A DNA stretch of 64,000 bases from contig JADJSS010000007.1 in the NCBI GenBank assembly GCA_016711605.1, positions 1-64,000 on the forward strand, in the 5' to 3' direction. The stretch's first letter is position 1. Each line of letters begins with the position of its first letter. Position numbers and translations under genes: made by a program. Shown one piece after another: positions 9,177 to 18,725 of this stretch. This stretch comes from Saprospirales bacterium. Its GTDB lineage: Bacteria > Bacteroidota > Bacteroidia > Chitinophagales > JADIYW01. The notes beneath the pieces were generated by a model that did not search any database, had not been told where the DNA came from, and saw nothing but the letters and a program-made list of their open reading frames with translations.

Positions 9177-12099
9177 TTATTTCTCGACTATAATTTTTTG
9201 ATTGATTTGTTCTTGATTTGTTTTTAAAACAACTGAATACAAACCGCTTGCTAAGTTTTCAGTATTAATTTGCACTATGCTCTTTTGTTGATGTTGTAAT
9301 TGGTTTTGATAGCATATTTTTCCAGTGACATCATATAATTCTATTGTTAAAGGCGATGTATAATTTGCAATAAAATCCAAATTAAAAATACCATTATTGG
9401 GATTTGGATAGACACTGATTTTACTATTTGATTTTTTATTGTTTTTGGCAGATAAAATTAGTGAAACTCTCGTTTGAACTGTACCTGTAGCAATTGGTTT
9501 ATTAAAATCAAAATAAATATGCGCAGTGTTTTTAATAACGGCACCAGCACCAAGCGATGATTTAGGTTTTATTTTATAGGCAATAAAACCATGACTATTG
9601 TCTTCGTTTATACTTGAATCTGGCAATAATAAATTATTGAATGTAAACTGCACAATATTTCCATTTATTACTTGCATTGAGAATGGATGGCTTGTATTAA
9701 CTGGTTGTAAAGTTGACCAATCTAAATTAGCATCTAAGGTATCTAACACCACCACACGAAATGCAGTATCGTTGCCTACGTTTTGGAAACGAATTACGTA
9801 TGTAATATAATCGCCATTTTGTATTTGATAAGTGGACATATCTTCTCCAGTAGTAGATATTTTATCATTCGGATCGTAAGCACCAATAATAATATCATTT
9901 AAGATAGCTTGATTATCATTTGGTGTAGAATCGAAAATTGTTGGATTTACAAAAACAATAGATTGCAAGGTGTCTCCAATATCAGTTATTGGTGGAATTG
10001 GCACGTTTACAGTGATAGAATTTTTCGAAATTGATTTGCAGGTAAGTTTGTAACATTCCAAATTAAGGTATCGCCATTTTGTGAAGATATTGTTGGTGTT
10101 GCAGACACAAAACCAAGTCGATTATCTAAAACTAATTTTACGATTCCATCTGTTGGATGAGTGCCTTCGTTGAAACAAGTAATCTCATAAGTTGCTGTTC
10201 TGCCTAATCGTGTGACAAATGTATTGACTAAGGCAACTTTTAAATCTTTAATGGTTTGATTTGGATATAATGCAAATTTAATAGAGTCAGTATTTCCAAA
10301 ATTAGCATGGTTGGTAATTTTTAAAACTGGATTTATAGTAAAATAATTATGTGTTGGAATTAATTTAGTTTGCCAAGTTCCAGTATCTACAAAATTAGTA
10401 GTATAGTTATTGCCAAACATATAGGTAGAAAATCTGTTGATTTTGTTGCTTTGTAAATAAGCTAAATTATAATTTGGATCGCTGTTATTTTGGATAGCAT
10501 CGTTGTTGTAATCAATGAAAGCTTTGGCGATGATTTTATTTGAATTAAAGAGTAGTTTTTGAAATAAGATATCAGTTTCTCCTAAATTACAATTAATGCT
10601 ATTCGCTAAGGCTAATGATTGATAATGTTCATCTTCAGCAATAAACTTATAAACAACTTTATTTAAGTTATTATTTTTTACTTTAAATTTTAAAATGCCT
10701 TTTGCCAAATCAACTTGATATATCATTTGATAACGAATAGTGCTGAACCATAAAAAGAGGTACAAAAAATATTGATTTATTTGAAATATAAATTTTAGAG
10801 TTATCAAACCTTGTGTAATTATTATCTGCAGTTGGAACTTTGTCAATAAAGTTATTATAAATTATCTGATTATTTTATCAATTTGCAACATCTCAACGTG
10901 TTATTTTTTTGATAAATGATAATTACAGATTCATCATTAAGCATTGTATAGTTTATATCACTAAACGTGCCCGACAATGAATTATCAATAATATATTCTC
11001 TTAAATTCAGATTGTTTTTATCAATCTCTTGCAAAATTAAAGTATCTGATTCGCTATTTTTATTAATAGTTAAATGAAAGAATTTATCCGAAGTTTCTCT
11101 TAAATAATAGCTCTCTTTGTTGTATTTATTATAGGTTATATTCGAGTCTATTTTCTTTAAACTATCTATACTAAACTGAAACAACTGCGTTTGTAGATCT
11201 AATGCAGTATAATAATCTTTATAAGTATACACAATGTTGTTACTGATAAATTCTGTTGGCTCATACCTATGTATTCCATAAGCAGATTTATCTACATTGT
11301 TCGGTTCCGTACTTATTTTCTTTAACAATCCATCTTTATCTAAAATTATATTTAAGTATTTTGTTGTAGTAAGTGTTGGAAAGATAATCTCATAATAAGA
11401 AGCAACTCTGACCAATATATTGTTGCCTACATTTTCAATAATACAATCGAAAAAGTTGCTGGCTTTTTCTTTTTCAATACTATCTTCTTGAAAAACATAA
11501 GAATAACTCCATATTGAATCTAAATTATAATTAAGACATTTTAGATTAAATGTAGAATCTTTAAAATCTGTTATGTATATTTTATTATTGGAAGTGTCAA
11601 TATAATAATTAAAGATTTCATTTCTTTTTCCAGTTTTGTAACTTTCAGATTTCTTTAGAATCGCACCGTTATAATCTACTATATTAAAAGAGAGGTTTGT
11701 GCTACCGTCATTTAGCCAAGAAGGAATTATAAACCTACCTTCATCTTCAATAGGTGTAAAAGATGGTATACTTTGTAGTGTTAGTGGCTTTGAAATATCA
11801 ATTCCACTATAGCCAAAAAAGGAGTCTGATATTGATTGCTTCCATTCAATAATATTATCCTTATTTAACTTTATTAAGCCGATGTTGTAATAGCTTCTAA
11901 ATGTTGGAAAATCACCTGTCGTTGAGTTGGTCTTAACACACAATAATGTGCCACCATCTTTCGTTTTTAAACTCATATAGATTTCATCTAAACCTTCACC
12001 ACCAATACATTGTTCAGCTTCTACATACTGCGCTTTGGCTAAGAAACTACTCGTTAGAATTAAAAATAAAGCAATTGAATATTTGAATAAATTGGTCAT
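9177..12099 (-). CDS. T9SS-secreted protein with DUF7619-like adhesin repeat and sorting domain, frameshifted
   Basis: One long secreted protein, about 970 residues when repaired. The signal peptide is MTNLFKYSIALFLILTSSFL with cleavage near AKAQ, followed by a beta-propeller-like region starting ECIGGEGLDEIY (common in T9SS cargo). The middle (about 9480-10020) matches the DUF7619/conserved-repeat domain: GAYDPNDKIS, YVIRFQNVGNDTAF, LPDSSINEDNSHGF, IYFDFNKPIATG. The end is a type A sorting domain (SVYPNPNNGIFNLDF, ending QKIIVEK). Frameshifts occur near 10870, 10715 and 10010-10060, where reading across frames restores continuous protein-like sequence. It is predicted to be exported through T9SS. 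The function is unknown, with adhesion possible. Confidence 0.8.
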
Positions 12100-12310
12100 G
12101 GCATATTAATTTCCTCAATATTAAACCAAAGAAATTAATTTTTTCGTTACAAATTTTTGCCAATGTTTCGTTTTATAGTACCAAAAAATTATGATTAAAT
12201 GGCACGATTTCACCATAAATGCTCAATATATAATGCATAAACAATTGAAAAAAAATGGCATTTTGTCATAAAATTCAGGAAATTTGTGTTTTTTAGATTT
12301 AAAAATAATT

Positions 12311-13990
12311 TTAAATCCAATCTCTGATTTTATCTAACAACGATTTTTTTTGTGAAATATCAATATCTAATGTGTAGATTTCACCAGCAGTATTTTTAGA
12401 TGCGCTGCTAATAATGGTGTTGTTCTTTGAAACCAATTTATATTCTATTGATTGTTCAATTCTAGACATGGATTCGATGATAAACTGCATACTTAAATCT
12501 TCGGTTGAAAATAAAATTTCGTTTGGTTTATAAGCATCTAAAATATCTTGTAGGTTTTCTATCGAACCCAAATTCTTATTATTTTTTACACCATTTTTAA
12601 TCGAAATAAAACCAATGTAGTGTCGTTTGGTTGGTGCATTTTTCAATTGTGTAGAAATGTTATTTGCTTCGATTTCATTTCCAACAATGATGTATTTTTT
12701 ATCTGATTTGACATACGAATAAAGCGTGCCATTTAGTGCATAAATCAGAAATCGAGAGCTTGATAAAACAACAATATTAAACAAAAATGAAGACAAAATA
12801 ATTCCACGCGAAAAGCGCAACGACAAAGGAAAAAACGAATATACAATGGCAATTAACAAAACGCCAATTGTTAATCCAGCCAATAATTGGCGCCATTTGT
12901 TTTTGGTTTTATAATTTCCAAAAAACCATAATGAAAACAGCCAAATAGCAATATATATTGGTGTGTTGATGAATAAAAATTCTTTTGGATAATGCGTTTG
13001 ATATTGCGCGCGAATTACATTTTCAAATAATTCTTTACTCACAAAAATTCCACCAAAAATTAAAATCGCGTCTAAAAAAGGGAAAAACAATCCAGCAAAA
13101 AAGGACTGAAACAAGGCAATAATTGCACGAATAAATATCGCTAATTGCAACAACAAGGTAAGCAGTTTTCCTTTAGTGCCAACTACATGTTTATTGGCAA
13201 AAATAATCATCGCATTATAAAATACTTTGATGTAATTTAAACTGCCTTTTTTAGTGCTTTCTCCTTTAAAATGTATAATTGAGGTATCTGCTAAATAGTA
13301 ATTTTTGTAACCAGCTTTTATTATTCTGTACGACAAATCAATGTCTTCGCCATACATAAAATAATCTTCATCAAGCAAACCAATTTTATCTAAAACAGAT
13401 TTTCGCAACAACATAAATGCGCCTGACAATACTTCAATTTCGTGGTTTTTGTTATTATCTAAATAGGTTAAATGATATTGACCAAAAGTCTTTGATTTTG
13501 GAAACATTTTAGACAAACCGCTCATCTTCGCAAAAGCAGCCAATGGTGAAGGAAAACCGCGTTTCGATTCTGGTAAAAAATCACCAGCACCATCTACCAT
13601 CTTTACACCGAGTCCAGCAATTGCTATATCTTCTGCCATTTTATCAATACATTTTTGCAAGGTGTCTTCTTGAATAATGGTATCTGGATTTAGCAATAAA
13701 ACATATTCAGCATTACTAATTTTTATAGCTTGATTATTCGCTTTTGAAAAGCCAACATTTTCTTTATTTGCTATAACTTTTACTTTCAGAAATTTATCGT
13801 TCAGCATTGACAACGAATCGTCAGAAGAATTATTATCTACTACAAAAATATCATACTCAAAATTACAAACCGAACGATACACAGCATGCAAACATTGCTC
13901 TAAAAAATAGCGCACATTATAATTCAGGATGATGATGGAAAGTTTCAATTTGAAATTTGAAAATATGAAAGTTTTGAAATATTGAGTCAT
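12311..13990 (-). CDS. family 2 glycosyltransferase fused to membrane and CoA-binding-like domains
   Basis: The N-terminal GT2 domain (residues about 15-260) has LSIIILNYN, VVDNNSSDDS, LLLNPDT (DxD-equivalent) and GEDIDLSYRIIKAGY; it resembles rhamnosyltransferases of cell-surface glycan synthesis. Several hydrophobic helices follow (about 290-430), then a Rossmann-like segment starting KKYIIVGNEIEAN, which looks like the CoA_binding_3 domain normally found at the N-terminus of polyprenyl glycosylphosphotransferases, but the catalytic sugar-phosphate transferase part is absent. The start at 13990 (MTQYF) was chosen; two further upstream Met codons lie in AT-rich repeat-like sequence. It precedes nothing obvious in its pathway; recR lies 52 bp upstream on the same strand. 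Confidence 0.82.
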   Translation of the reverse strand: MTQYFKTFIFSNFKLKLSIIILNYNVRYFLEQCLHAVYRSVCNFEYDIFVVDNNSSDDSLSMLNDKFLKVKVIANKENVGFSKANNQAIKISNAEYVLLLNPDTIIQEDTLQKCIDKMAEDIAIAGLGVKMVDGAGDFLPESKRGFPSPLAAFAKMSGLSKMFPKSKTFGQYHLTYLDNNKNHEIEVLSGAFMLLRKSVLDKIGLLDEDYFMYGEDIDLSYRIIKAGYKNYYLADTSIIHFKGESTKKGSLNYIKVFYNAMIIFANKHVVGTKGKLLTLLLQLAIFIRAIIALFQSFFAGLFFPFLDAILIFGGIFVSKELFENVIRAQYQTHYPKEFLFINTPIYIAIWLFSLWFFGNYKTKNKWRQLLAGLTIGVLLIAIVYSFFPLSLRFSRGIILSSFLFNIVVLSSSRFLIYALNGTLYSYVKSDKKYIIVGNEIEANNISTQLKNAPTKRHYIGFISIKNGVKNNKNLGSIENLQDILDAYKPNEILFSTEDLSMQFIIESMSRIEQSIEYKLVSKNNTIISSASKNTAGEIYTLDIDISQKKSLLDKIRDWI

Positions 13991-14042
13991 TTTTGTTATA
14001 ATTGTCAAAATAATTTTCAAATTAAACATCTTCAAATTTCAA

Positions 14043-14660
14043 TCATTTAGTCATGTAATTTTCATAAGGCAAACGTGATTGAATGCTTCGTGCTAATGTA
14101 ATTTCATCTACATATTCAAGCTCGCCACCAAAGGCAATGCCACGCGCAATAGATGTTATTTTTATGGAATACTCAGCCAAAACTTTTGATAAATAAAAGA
14201 TAGTTGTATCGCCGTCAATTGTTGGATTCAGCGCCATAATTACTTCTTTGATTTCGTCTTCTTTAATGCGTTTTAACAAACTTTCTATATTCAATTGTTC
14301 TGGACCAATTCCATCCATTGGCGAAATCAAACCTTCTAACACATGATACAAACCATTGTAATGACGCGTGTTTTCAATCGCAATAATATCTCTGAAATTT
14401 TCTACAATACACACCACACTTTTGTCGCGATATGAGTTGTTGCAAATACTGCAAATATCATCATCAGAAACATTATGACAGGTTTTGCAAAATTTAATTT
14501 CGTTGCGCATTTTTAAAATGGCAGTGGCAATTATTTGCGTATCTTTTTCATCTTTTTGTAATAAATGCATCACCAAACGCAAAGCAGTTTTTTTACCAAT
14601 TCCAGGCAAAGTGGCAAAGCCATTTACTGCGTCTTCAATTAATTTGGATGGAAATTGCAT
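14043..14660 (-). CDS. recR: recombination mediator protein RecR
   Basis: Works with RecO/RecF to load RecA at gaps and ends during recombinational repair. Its 205 residues are the normal length. A helix-hairpin-helix (LPGIGKKTALRLV, residues 18-30) is followed by the C4 zinc finger (FCKTCHNVSDDDICSICNN), and the Toprim domain (VCIVENFRD; ALNPTIDGDTT) with ARGIAFGGELEYVDEITL completes the fold. Neighbouring a sodium:solute symporter gene (divergent, 100 bp away) is an arrangement often seen in Bacteroidota. Confidence 0.96.
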   Translation of the reverse strand: MQFPSKLIEDAVNGFATLPGIGKKTALRLVMHLLQKDEKDTQIIATAILKMRNEIKFCKTCHNVSDDDICSICNNSYRDKSVVCIVENFRDIIAIENTRHYNGLYHVLEGLISPMDGIGPEQLNIESLLKRIKEDEIKEVIMALNPTIDGDTTIFYLSKVLAEYSIKITSIARGIAFGGELEYVDEITLARSIQSRLPYENYMTK

Positions 14661-14664
14661 GACA

Positions 14665-14672
14665 CAAATTTA
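14665..14672 (-). promoter_or_regulatory. probable -7 box (TAAATTTG) of recR, very close to the start
   Basis: On the minus strand TAAATTTG fits TAnnTTTG and is only four bases from the recR ATG, so a transcript from it would be nearly leaderless. No -33 element is visible in the simple repeat upstream. Confidence 0.4.
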
Positions 14673-14702
14673 GTGATTAGTCATTAGTGATTAGCCATTA
14701 GT
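14671..14702. repeat. short tandem repeat TAGTGATTAGTCAT-type
   Basis: Imperfect direct repeats of TAGTNATTAG between recR and the symporter gene, similar in character to other intergenic simple repeats in this window. Non-coding. Confidence 0.55.
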
Positions 14703-14760
14703 ACAAAATATTTTACTAACTTCATTCACAATTTAACATTCATCATTAAATAGTATAAAA

Positions 14761-16293
14761 ATGTCTCCAACTTGGATTGTACTCAGTATCTCTGCATACT
14801 TTATTTTTCTTTCAATTATTGCATGGTACACGTCGAGAAATTCAGATAATGATGCTTTTTTTCGAGGCAGTAAAGCGTCGCCTTGGTATATTGTTGCATA
14901 TGGAATGATTGGCACTTCACTTTCTGGTGTTACTTTTATTTCGGTTCCAGGAAAAGTTGGTTCTGCTCATTTTGCTTACTTTCAAGTTGTGCTTGGCTAT
15001 TTAATTGGTTATTTTGTAGTAGCAATGGTACTTCTGCCGTTGTATTATAAATTAAATCTTACATCTATTTATACGTATTTGCAAAAACGTTTTGGAAATA
15101 CAACCTATAAAACTGGTGCCAGTTTTTTTATTTTATCCAGAACATTAGGTGCTACGTTACGCTTGTATTTAGTAATAAATGTTTTGCAGATTTTTTTATT
15201 GCCTGCTGGCTTAAGTTACTTCACACTTGCTGCGTTAGTGGTTTTAATTATGATTTTAATTTACACATTTAAAGGTGGTGTAAAATCAATTATTTGGACA
15301 GATATGCTACAAACTACGTTTATGTTGCTGGCTTTAGTAACGTGTATTTGGTTTGTAAAATCGAAATTAAATTTATCGTTTGGTGGAATGTTTTCGACTT
15401 TGCACGATAAAGGTTATACTGAAATATTTATGATGGATTGGCTGAAAGGAAACTTCTTTATAAAACAAATTATTGGTGGAATGTTTATTACCATTGCCAT
15501 GACTGGATTAGATCAGGAAATGATGCAGAAAAACATCAGTTGTAAGAATTTAGGAGAAGCACAAAAAAACATGATCACTTTTAGTTTTATTTTACTACTT
15601 GTAAATTTGATTTTTTTAGTGCTTGGTGGTGTGTTGTTTTTATACAGCGAACAATTGCACATCAGTCAATTTGTAGATGGAAAGTTTCAATTATTAGATG
15701 CAACAAATACGTTTGTTGCTGCCAATACGGATGATTTATTTCCAACTATTGCACTAAAATATTTGCCTCCATTTATTTCTATTATTTTTATTATTGGGTT
15801 GATTTCTGCTTTGTTTCCAAGTGCTGATGGCGCGTTGACTGCATTAACTTCTTCTATTTGCATTGATATTTTAGGAATTAACGATAACAAAAATTTAGAT
15901 GAAAAACAACGCACCAATACACGATTGAAAGTGCATTTTTCCATGGCTTTTGTTTTCTTGCTTTTTGTAATTGGATTTAAAGTTTTAAACCAATCTGCAT
16001 TGATTGATTTATTGCTAAAAATTGCTGGCTATACCTATGGCCCACTTTTAGGTTTGTTTATGTTTGGCATTTTAACCAGCAGAAATATAAAAGATAATTT
16101 TGCACCAATTATTTGTTTAGCTGCACCAATTATTTGTTTTATTGTAGATAAAAATGCAGATAAATTTATCAAAGGGTTTGCATTTGGACCAGAAATGCTT
16201 TTATGGAATGGTTTACTGACGTTTGTTGGCTTGTACTTGATTAGCAAACCAACTACTCAAGTTTCAGCACTTGATACTGAACTGAATAAATAG
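14761..16293 (+). CDS. sodium:solute symporter (SSS family)
   Basis: An inner-membrane cotransporter of 510 residues with about 13 predicted hydrophobic helices, beginning after a short N-terminus (SPTWIVLSISAYFIFLS). Family features include YIVAYGMIGTSLSGVTFISVPGKVG near residues 45-70 (the conserved SGxTF/G region of helix 2), the helix-5/6 region KGGVKSIIWTDMLQTTFML, and FPSADGALTALTSSICIDIL near residue 355, where SSS proteins carry their Na+-site serines. The solute is not evident; the closest architecture is the Bacteroidota symporter regularly encoded beside recR. No operon partner is present; the next gene starts 155 bp away. Confidence 0.92.
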   Translation: MSPTWIVLSISAYFIFLSIIAWYTSRNSDNDAFFRGSKASPWYIVAYGMIGTSLSGVTFISVPGKVGSAHFAYFQVVLGYLIGYFVVAMVLLPLYYKLNLTSIYTYLQKRFGNTTYKTGASFFILSRTLGATLRLYLVINVLQIFLLPAGLSYFTLAALVVLIMILIYTFKGGVKSIIWTDMLQTTFMLLALVTCIWFVKSKLNLSFGGMFSTLHDKGYTEIFMMDWLKGNFFIKQIIGGMFITIAMTGLDQEMMQKNISCKNLGEAQKNMITFSFILLLVNLIFLVLGGVLFLYSEQLHISQFVDGKFQLLDATNTFVAANTDDLFPTIALKYLPPFISIIFIIGLISALFPSADGALTALTSSICIDILGINDNKNLDEKQRTNTRLKVHFSMAFVFLLFVIGFKVLNQSALIDLLLKIAGYTYGPLLGLFMFGILTSRNIKDNFAPIICLAAPIICFIVDKNADKFIKGFAFGPEMLLWNGLLTFVGLYLISKPTTQVSALDTELNK

Positions 16294-16312
16294 AAAATCA
16301 CAGAATTATTTA

Positions 16313-16320
16313 TATCTTTG
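16313..16320 (+). promoter_or_regulatory. possible -7 box (TATCTTTG) upstream of the LOG-family gene
   Basis: TATCTTTG matches TAnnTTTG exactly, about 128 bases before the start at 16449, but no -33 partner is seen. If used, it leaves a long AT-rich leader. Confidence 0.35.
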
Positions 16321-16448
16321 CAAGTCCGAATTTTTGGTAATTAATAAAGATTACAAGAATTCCGATTGATTTTCGATTATAAAATTTCACCAAATTAATT
16401 TAAGTAAATAATCGAAAGTCATACATTGTAAATTGTAAATTAGAAAGT

Positions 16449-17162
16449 ATGTCATTAGAAGATTTTAAAAAGAAAAAACCATTTAAACAAAAAAACTGGA
16501 CGCAAGTAAATGCATCCAATAGTTGGAGCATGTTTCGTATCATGAGTGAGTTTGTGGATGCGTATGATAAGATGGATAAAATTGGACCATGTGTTTCCAT
16601 ATTTGGCTCTGCACGTACAAAACCAGAAAATCCATATTATCAATTATCTGTTAAAATTGCTGAGCGTTTAGTAGAAGAAGGTTACGGTGTAATTACTGGT
16701 GGTGGCCCTGGAATTATGGAAGCTGGAAATTTAGGTGCGCAAAATAAAAATGGAAAATCCGTAGGTTTAAATATTGAATTACCATTTGAGCAAAGCCACA
16801 ATCCTTACATTGATGCAGATAAATTAATTTCGCATCATTACTTTTTTGTACGCAAAGTTTGCTTTGTGAAATATGCACAAAGTTTCGTGTATTTGCCTGG
16901 TGGTTTCGGTACGTTTGATGAATTGTTTGAAGTACTAACTTTGGTTCAAACTAAAAAAATTGATAGAGTTCCAATTGTATTATTAGGCAAATCTTTTTGG
17001 CAAGGCATGTTAGATTGGATGAAAACAGAAGTGTTAGACAATCAAAAAAATATTGGTGAAAATGATTTTGATTTATTTTTAGTTACAGATGATGTAGAAG
17101 AAGCTATTACTTACATTAATGCATTCTACGAACAACACGACTTAGCTCCGAATTTCTCATAG
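16449..17162 (+). CDS. LOG-family (TIGR00730) nucleotide 5'-monophosphate nucleosidase
   Basis: Cytoplasmic Rossmann-fold enzyme of 237 residues that cleaves the N-glycosidic bond of nucleoside monophosphates; plant and some bacterial relatives release cytokinins, others act in purine turnover. The signature pair GGGPGIMEAGNLGA (residues 79-92) and PGGFGTFDELFE (residues 151-162) is intact, giving the catalytic Arg/Glu set. The Lys-rich N-terminus (FKKKKPFKQKNW) and SMFRIMSEFVDAYDKM match the longer Bacteroidota form. Older databases call this 'lysine decarboxylase', which is not supported for this family. Confidence 0.92.
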   Translation: MSLEDFKKKKPFKQKNWTQVNASNSWSMFRIMSEFVDAYDKMDKIGPCVSIFGSARTKPENPYYQLSVKIAERLVEEGYGVITGGGPGIMEAGNLGAQNKNGKSVGLNIELPFEQSHNPYIDADKLISHHYFFVRKVCFVKYAQSFVYLPGGFGTFDELFEVLTLVQTKKIDRVPIVLLGKSFWQGMLDWMKTEVLDNQKNIGENDFDLFLVTDDVEEAITYINAFYEQHDLAPNFS

Positions 17163-17173
17163 TAATATACCTT

Positions 17174-17212
17174 AATAACTTTTCCAAAGTTTAAAACTTT
17201 GGAAAAGTTATT
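17174..17212. terminator. bidirectional terminator hairpin between convergent genes
   Basis: A 19-bp perfect stem with arms AATAACTTTTCCAAAGTTT (17174-17192) and its complement (17194-17212), flanked by T-rich sequence on both strands. It lies between the plus-strand stop at 17162 and the minus-strand stop at 17214, so it can serve both. Confidence 0.85.
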
Positions 17213-17213
17213 T

Positions 17214-18608
17214 TTATTTTTTTATTTCACTCAATGCTTTGTTAAACCAAGCAAAATCAGGTGTTTTGGCGTCAAATATAAAACCTACTTGCGTTTTTGG
17301 ATTTGAAAAAATTCGGTAAAGTGTTTTAAAACTATTTACCACATTTATAAAATAATCTTGATGATAACCAACCGTAGATTTTCTACTGATAAATAATTTA
17401 AATGCTTTCAGTTGAATTTTAAATGCATTTATTTCTCTGGTTTCAAAATAAATTTTCAATAAAATAAATTTGGCATTCAAGTTCCAAATCGTGTCTTTAA
17501 ATTCATTCGTTAATAAAATTTTCAACGCTTTTTCATATTCTTTTTTAGAAAAATGCAGTTTTGCATTATTAAAATCAATGGTATTTTGTCGGTATTCTGC
17601 AGCTAGTAATTTGGCATATTTTTTTATAAACAAACTCGTCTCTTCCAATTTATTTAATTTAATTCCAAGCGACACAACATTCGTAAAACTAAATCTACTG
17701 ATTTCATTATTTTCTAGTAAAAATTTATTTTCAATTGCATAAATATAAATTTCAAAAGTTAGAACCGTATATTTTTCCAAGTTTTGATTTGATTTTTTTA
17801 CACAAAAATTGATGGCTAATAAGTATAAATCTTTCAAATCTTGCATCGAAAATAAATTGCTGTATTTTTTCACATCTTTTAAAAATAAATCAAACGCAGC
17901 TTCATCTTCAAAATAAGTAACCAAATAAATTTGATAATAAATTTGAATTGGAACACAATCTGAAAAGTTGCCATTTTTAATTAAATGAATGACTGATTCC
18001 AACATCGGATTTTGAATATTGATGCTGGCGATTTTTTGAATTGAATGCGTGATGCAAGCATATTTCAAGGTTTCTAAAACAAAATAATTGGAACGTGTAT
18101 TCACAATTTCTTGAAATTTCAAATCAACACTGCGGTTGTTTTTTGAATTCGTTTGATGAAATTGCGTATGAAATTTATATTGAAACGAAAAATAGGATGC
18201 ATTCCTAACTGTCATATTTTCTAATAACAACAATCCATTTTCAATATGCTGATTCGCAAATTTTGGCAAATCTCGTTCAGTATAAAAATTGGCTAACAAC
18301 AATTCTTTCTCATCCTTTTTTTGCTGAATACGATAATAGACAATAAAATCTTCCACAATATCGGTGGCTTGCCAAATTAAATGCCGAATTCTAAGATCAT
18401 TAAATTCAGTATTTGGATACAAATAATCATGTAACTTCTCTTTTGTTACCGTTCGTTCAGTGATAGCTCTACGTGTTTCTATAAATTTATACAATTTTGA
18501 TATGTCATCATTTTTGTTGACAAAATCACTTAAAATCCATCTTTTCAGATATCGCTTTTCCTCATTATTAAAAACTAATATTGATTGTATAAGCTTAGAA
18601 TTTATCAT
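17214..18608 (-). CDS. conserved helical protein of unknown function, copy A
   Basis: 464 residues with no signal peptide, rich in Lys, Asn, Phe and helix-forming residues. The N-terminus (NNEEKRYLKRWILSDFVNKNDDISKLY...LHDYLYPNTEFNDLRIRHLIW) resembles a Bacteroidota hypothetical family that reads 'LSxxELKxFxxFLxSPxFNK...LFPxxxYNDxxLRxLMS'; the rest looks like TPR/HEAT-type helical hairpins (KEYEKALKILLTNEFKD). It is a paralogue of the gene at 19619-21055 (shared RTVTKEK-HDYLYPNT and NEFKDTIWNLNAK). It is transcribed away from a lipoprotein gene 117 bp off. The function is unknown; a regulatory or scaffold role is only a guess. Confidence 0.8.
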   Translation of the reverse strand: MINSKLIQSILVFNNEEKRYLKRWILSDFVNKNDDISKLYKFIETRRAITERTVTKEKLHDYLYPNTEFNDLRIRHLIWQATDIVEDFIVYYRIQQKKDEKELLLANFYTERDLPKFANQHIENGLLLLENMTVRNASYFSFQYKFHTQFHQTNSKNNRSVDLKFQEIVNTRSNYFVLETLKYACITHSIQKIASINIQNPMLESVIHLIKNGNFSDCVPIQIYYQIYLVTYFEDEAAFDLFLKDVKKYSNLFSMQDLKDLYLLAINFCVKKSNQNLEKYTVLTFEIYIYAIENKFLLENNEISRFSFTNVVSLGIKLNKLEETSLFIKKYAKLLAAEYRQNTIDFNNAKLHFSKKEYEKALKILLTNEFKDTIWNLNAKFILLKIYFETREINAFKIQLKAFKLFISRKSTVGYHQDYFINVVNSFKTLYRIFSNPKTQVGFIFDAKTPDFAWFNKALSEIKK

Positions 18609-18725
18609 TTTAATGCATAATTTATGTGGACAAATTAAAATATTTGTGCTATAAATCTAAAGAAATATTCTCGATATTTGAAATATTAAAATTTTTGCCG
18701 TAAGCATTTTTATCAATAACAACGA

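Noticed and set aside
16300..16448. A tRNA or small RNA gene after the TATCTTTG box
   Set aside because: No cloverleaf, acceptor stem or T-loop sequence could be found; only weak AT-rich inverted repeats.
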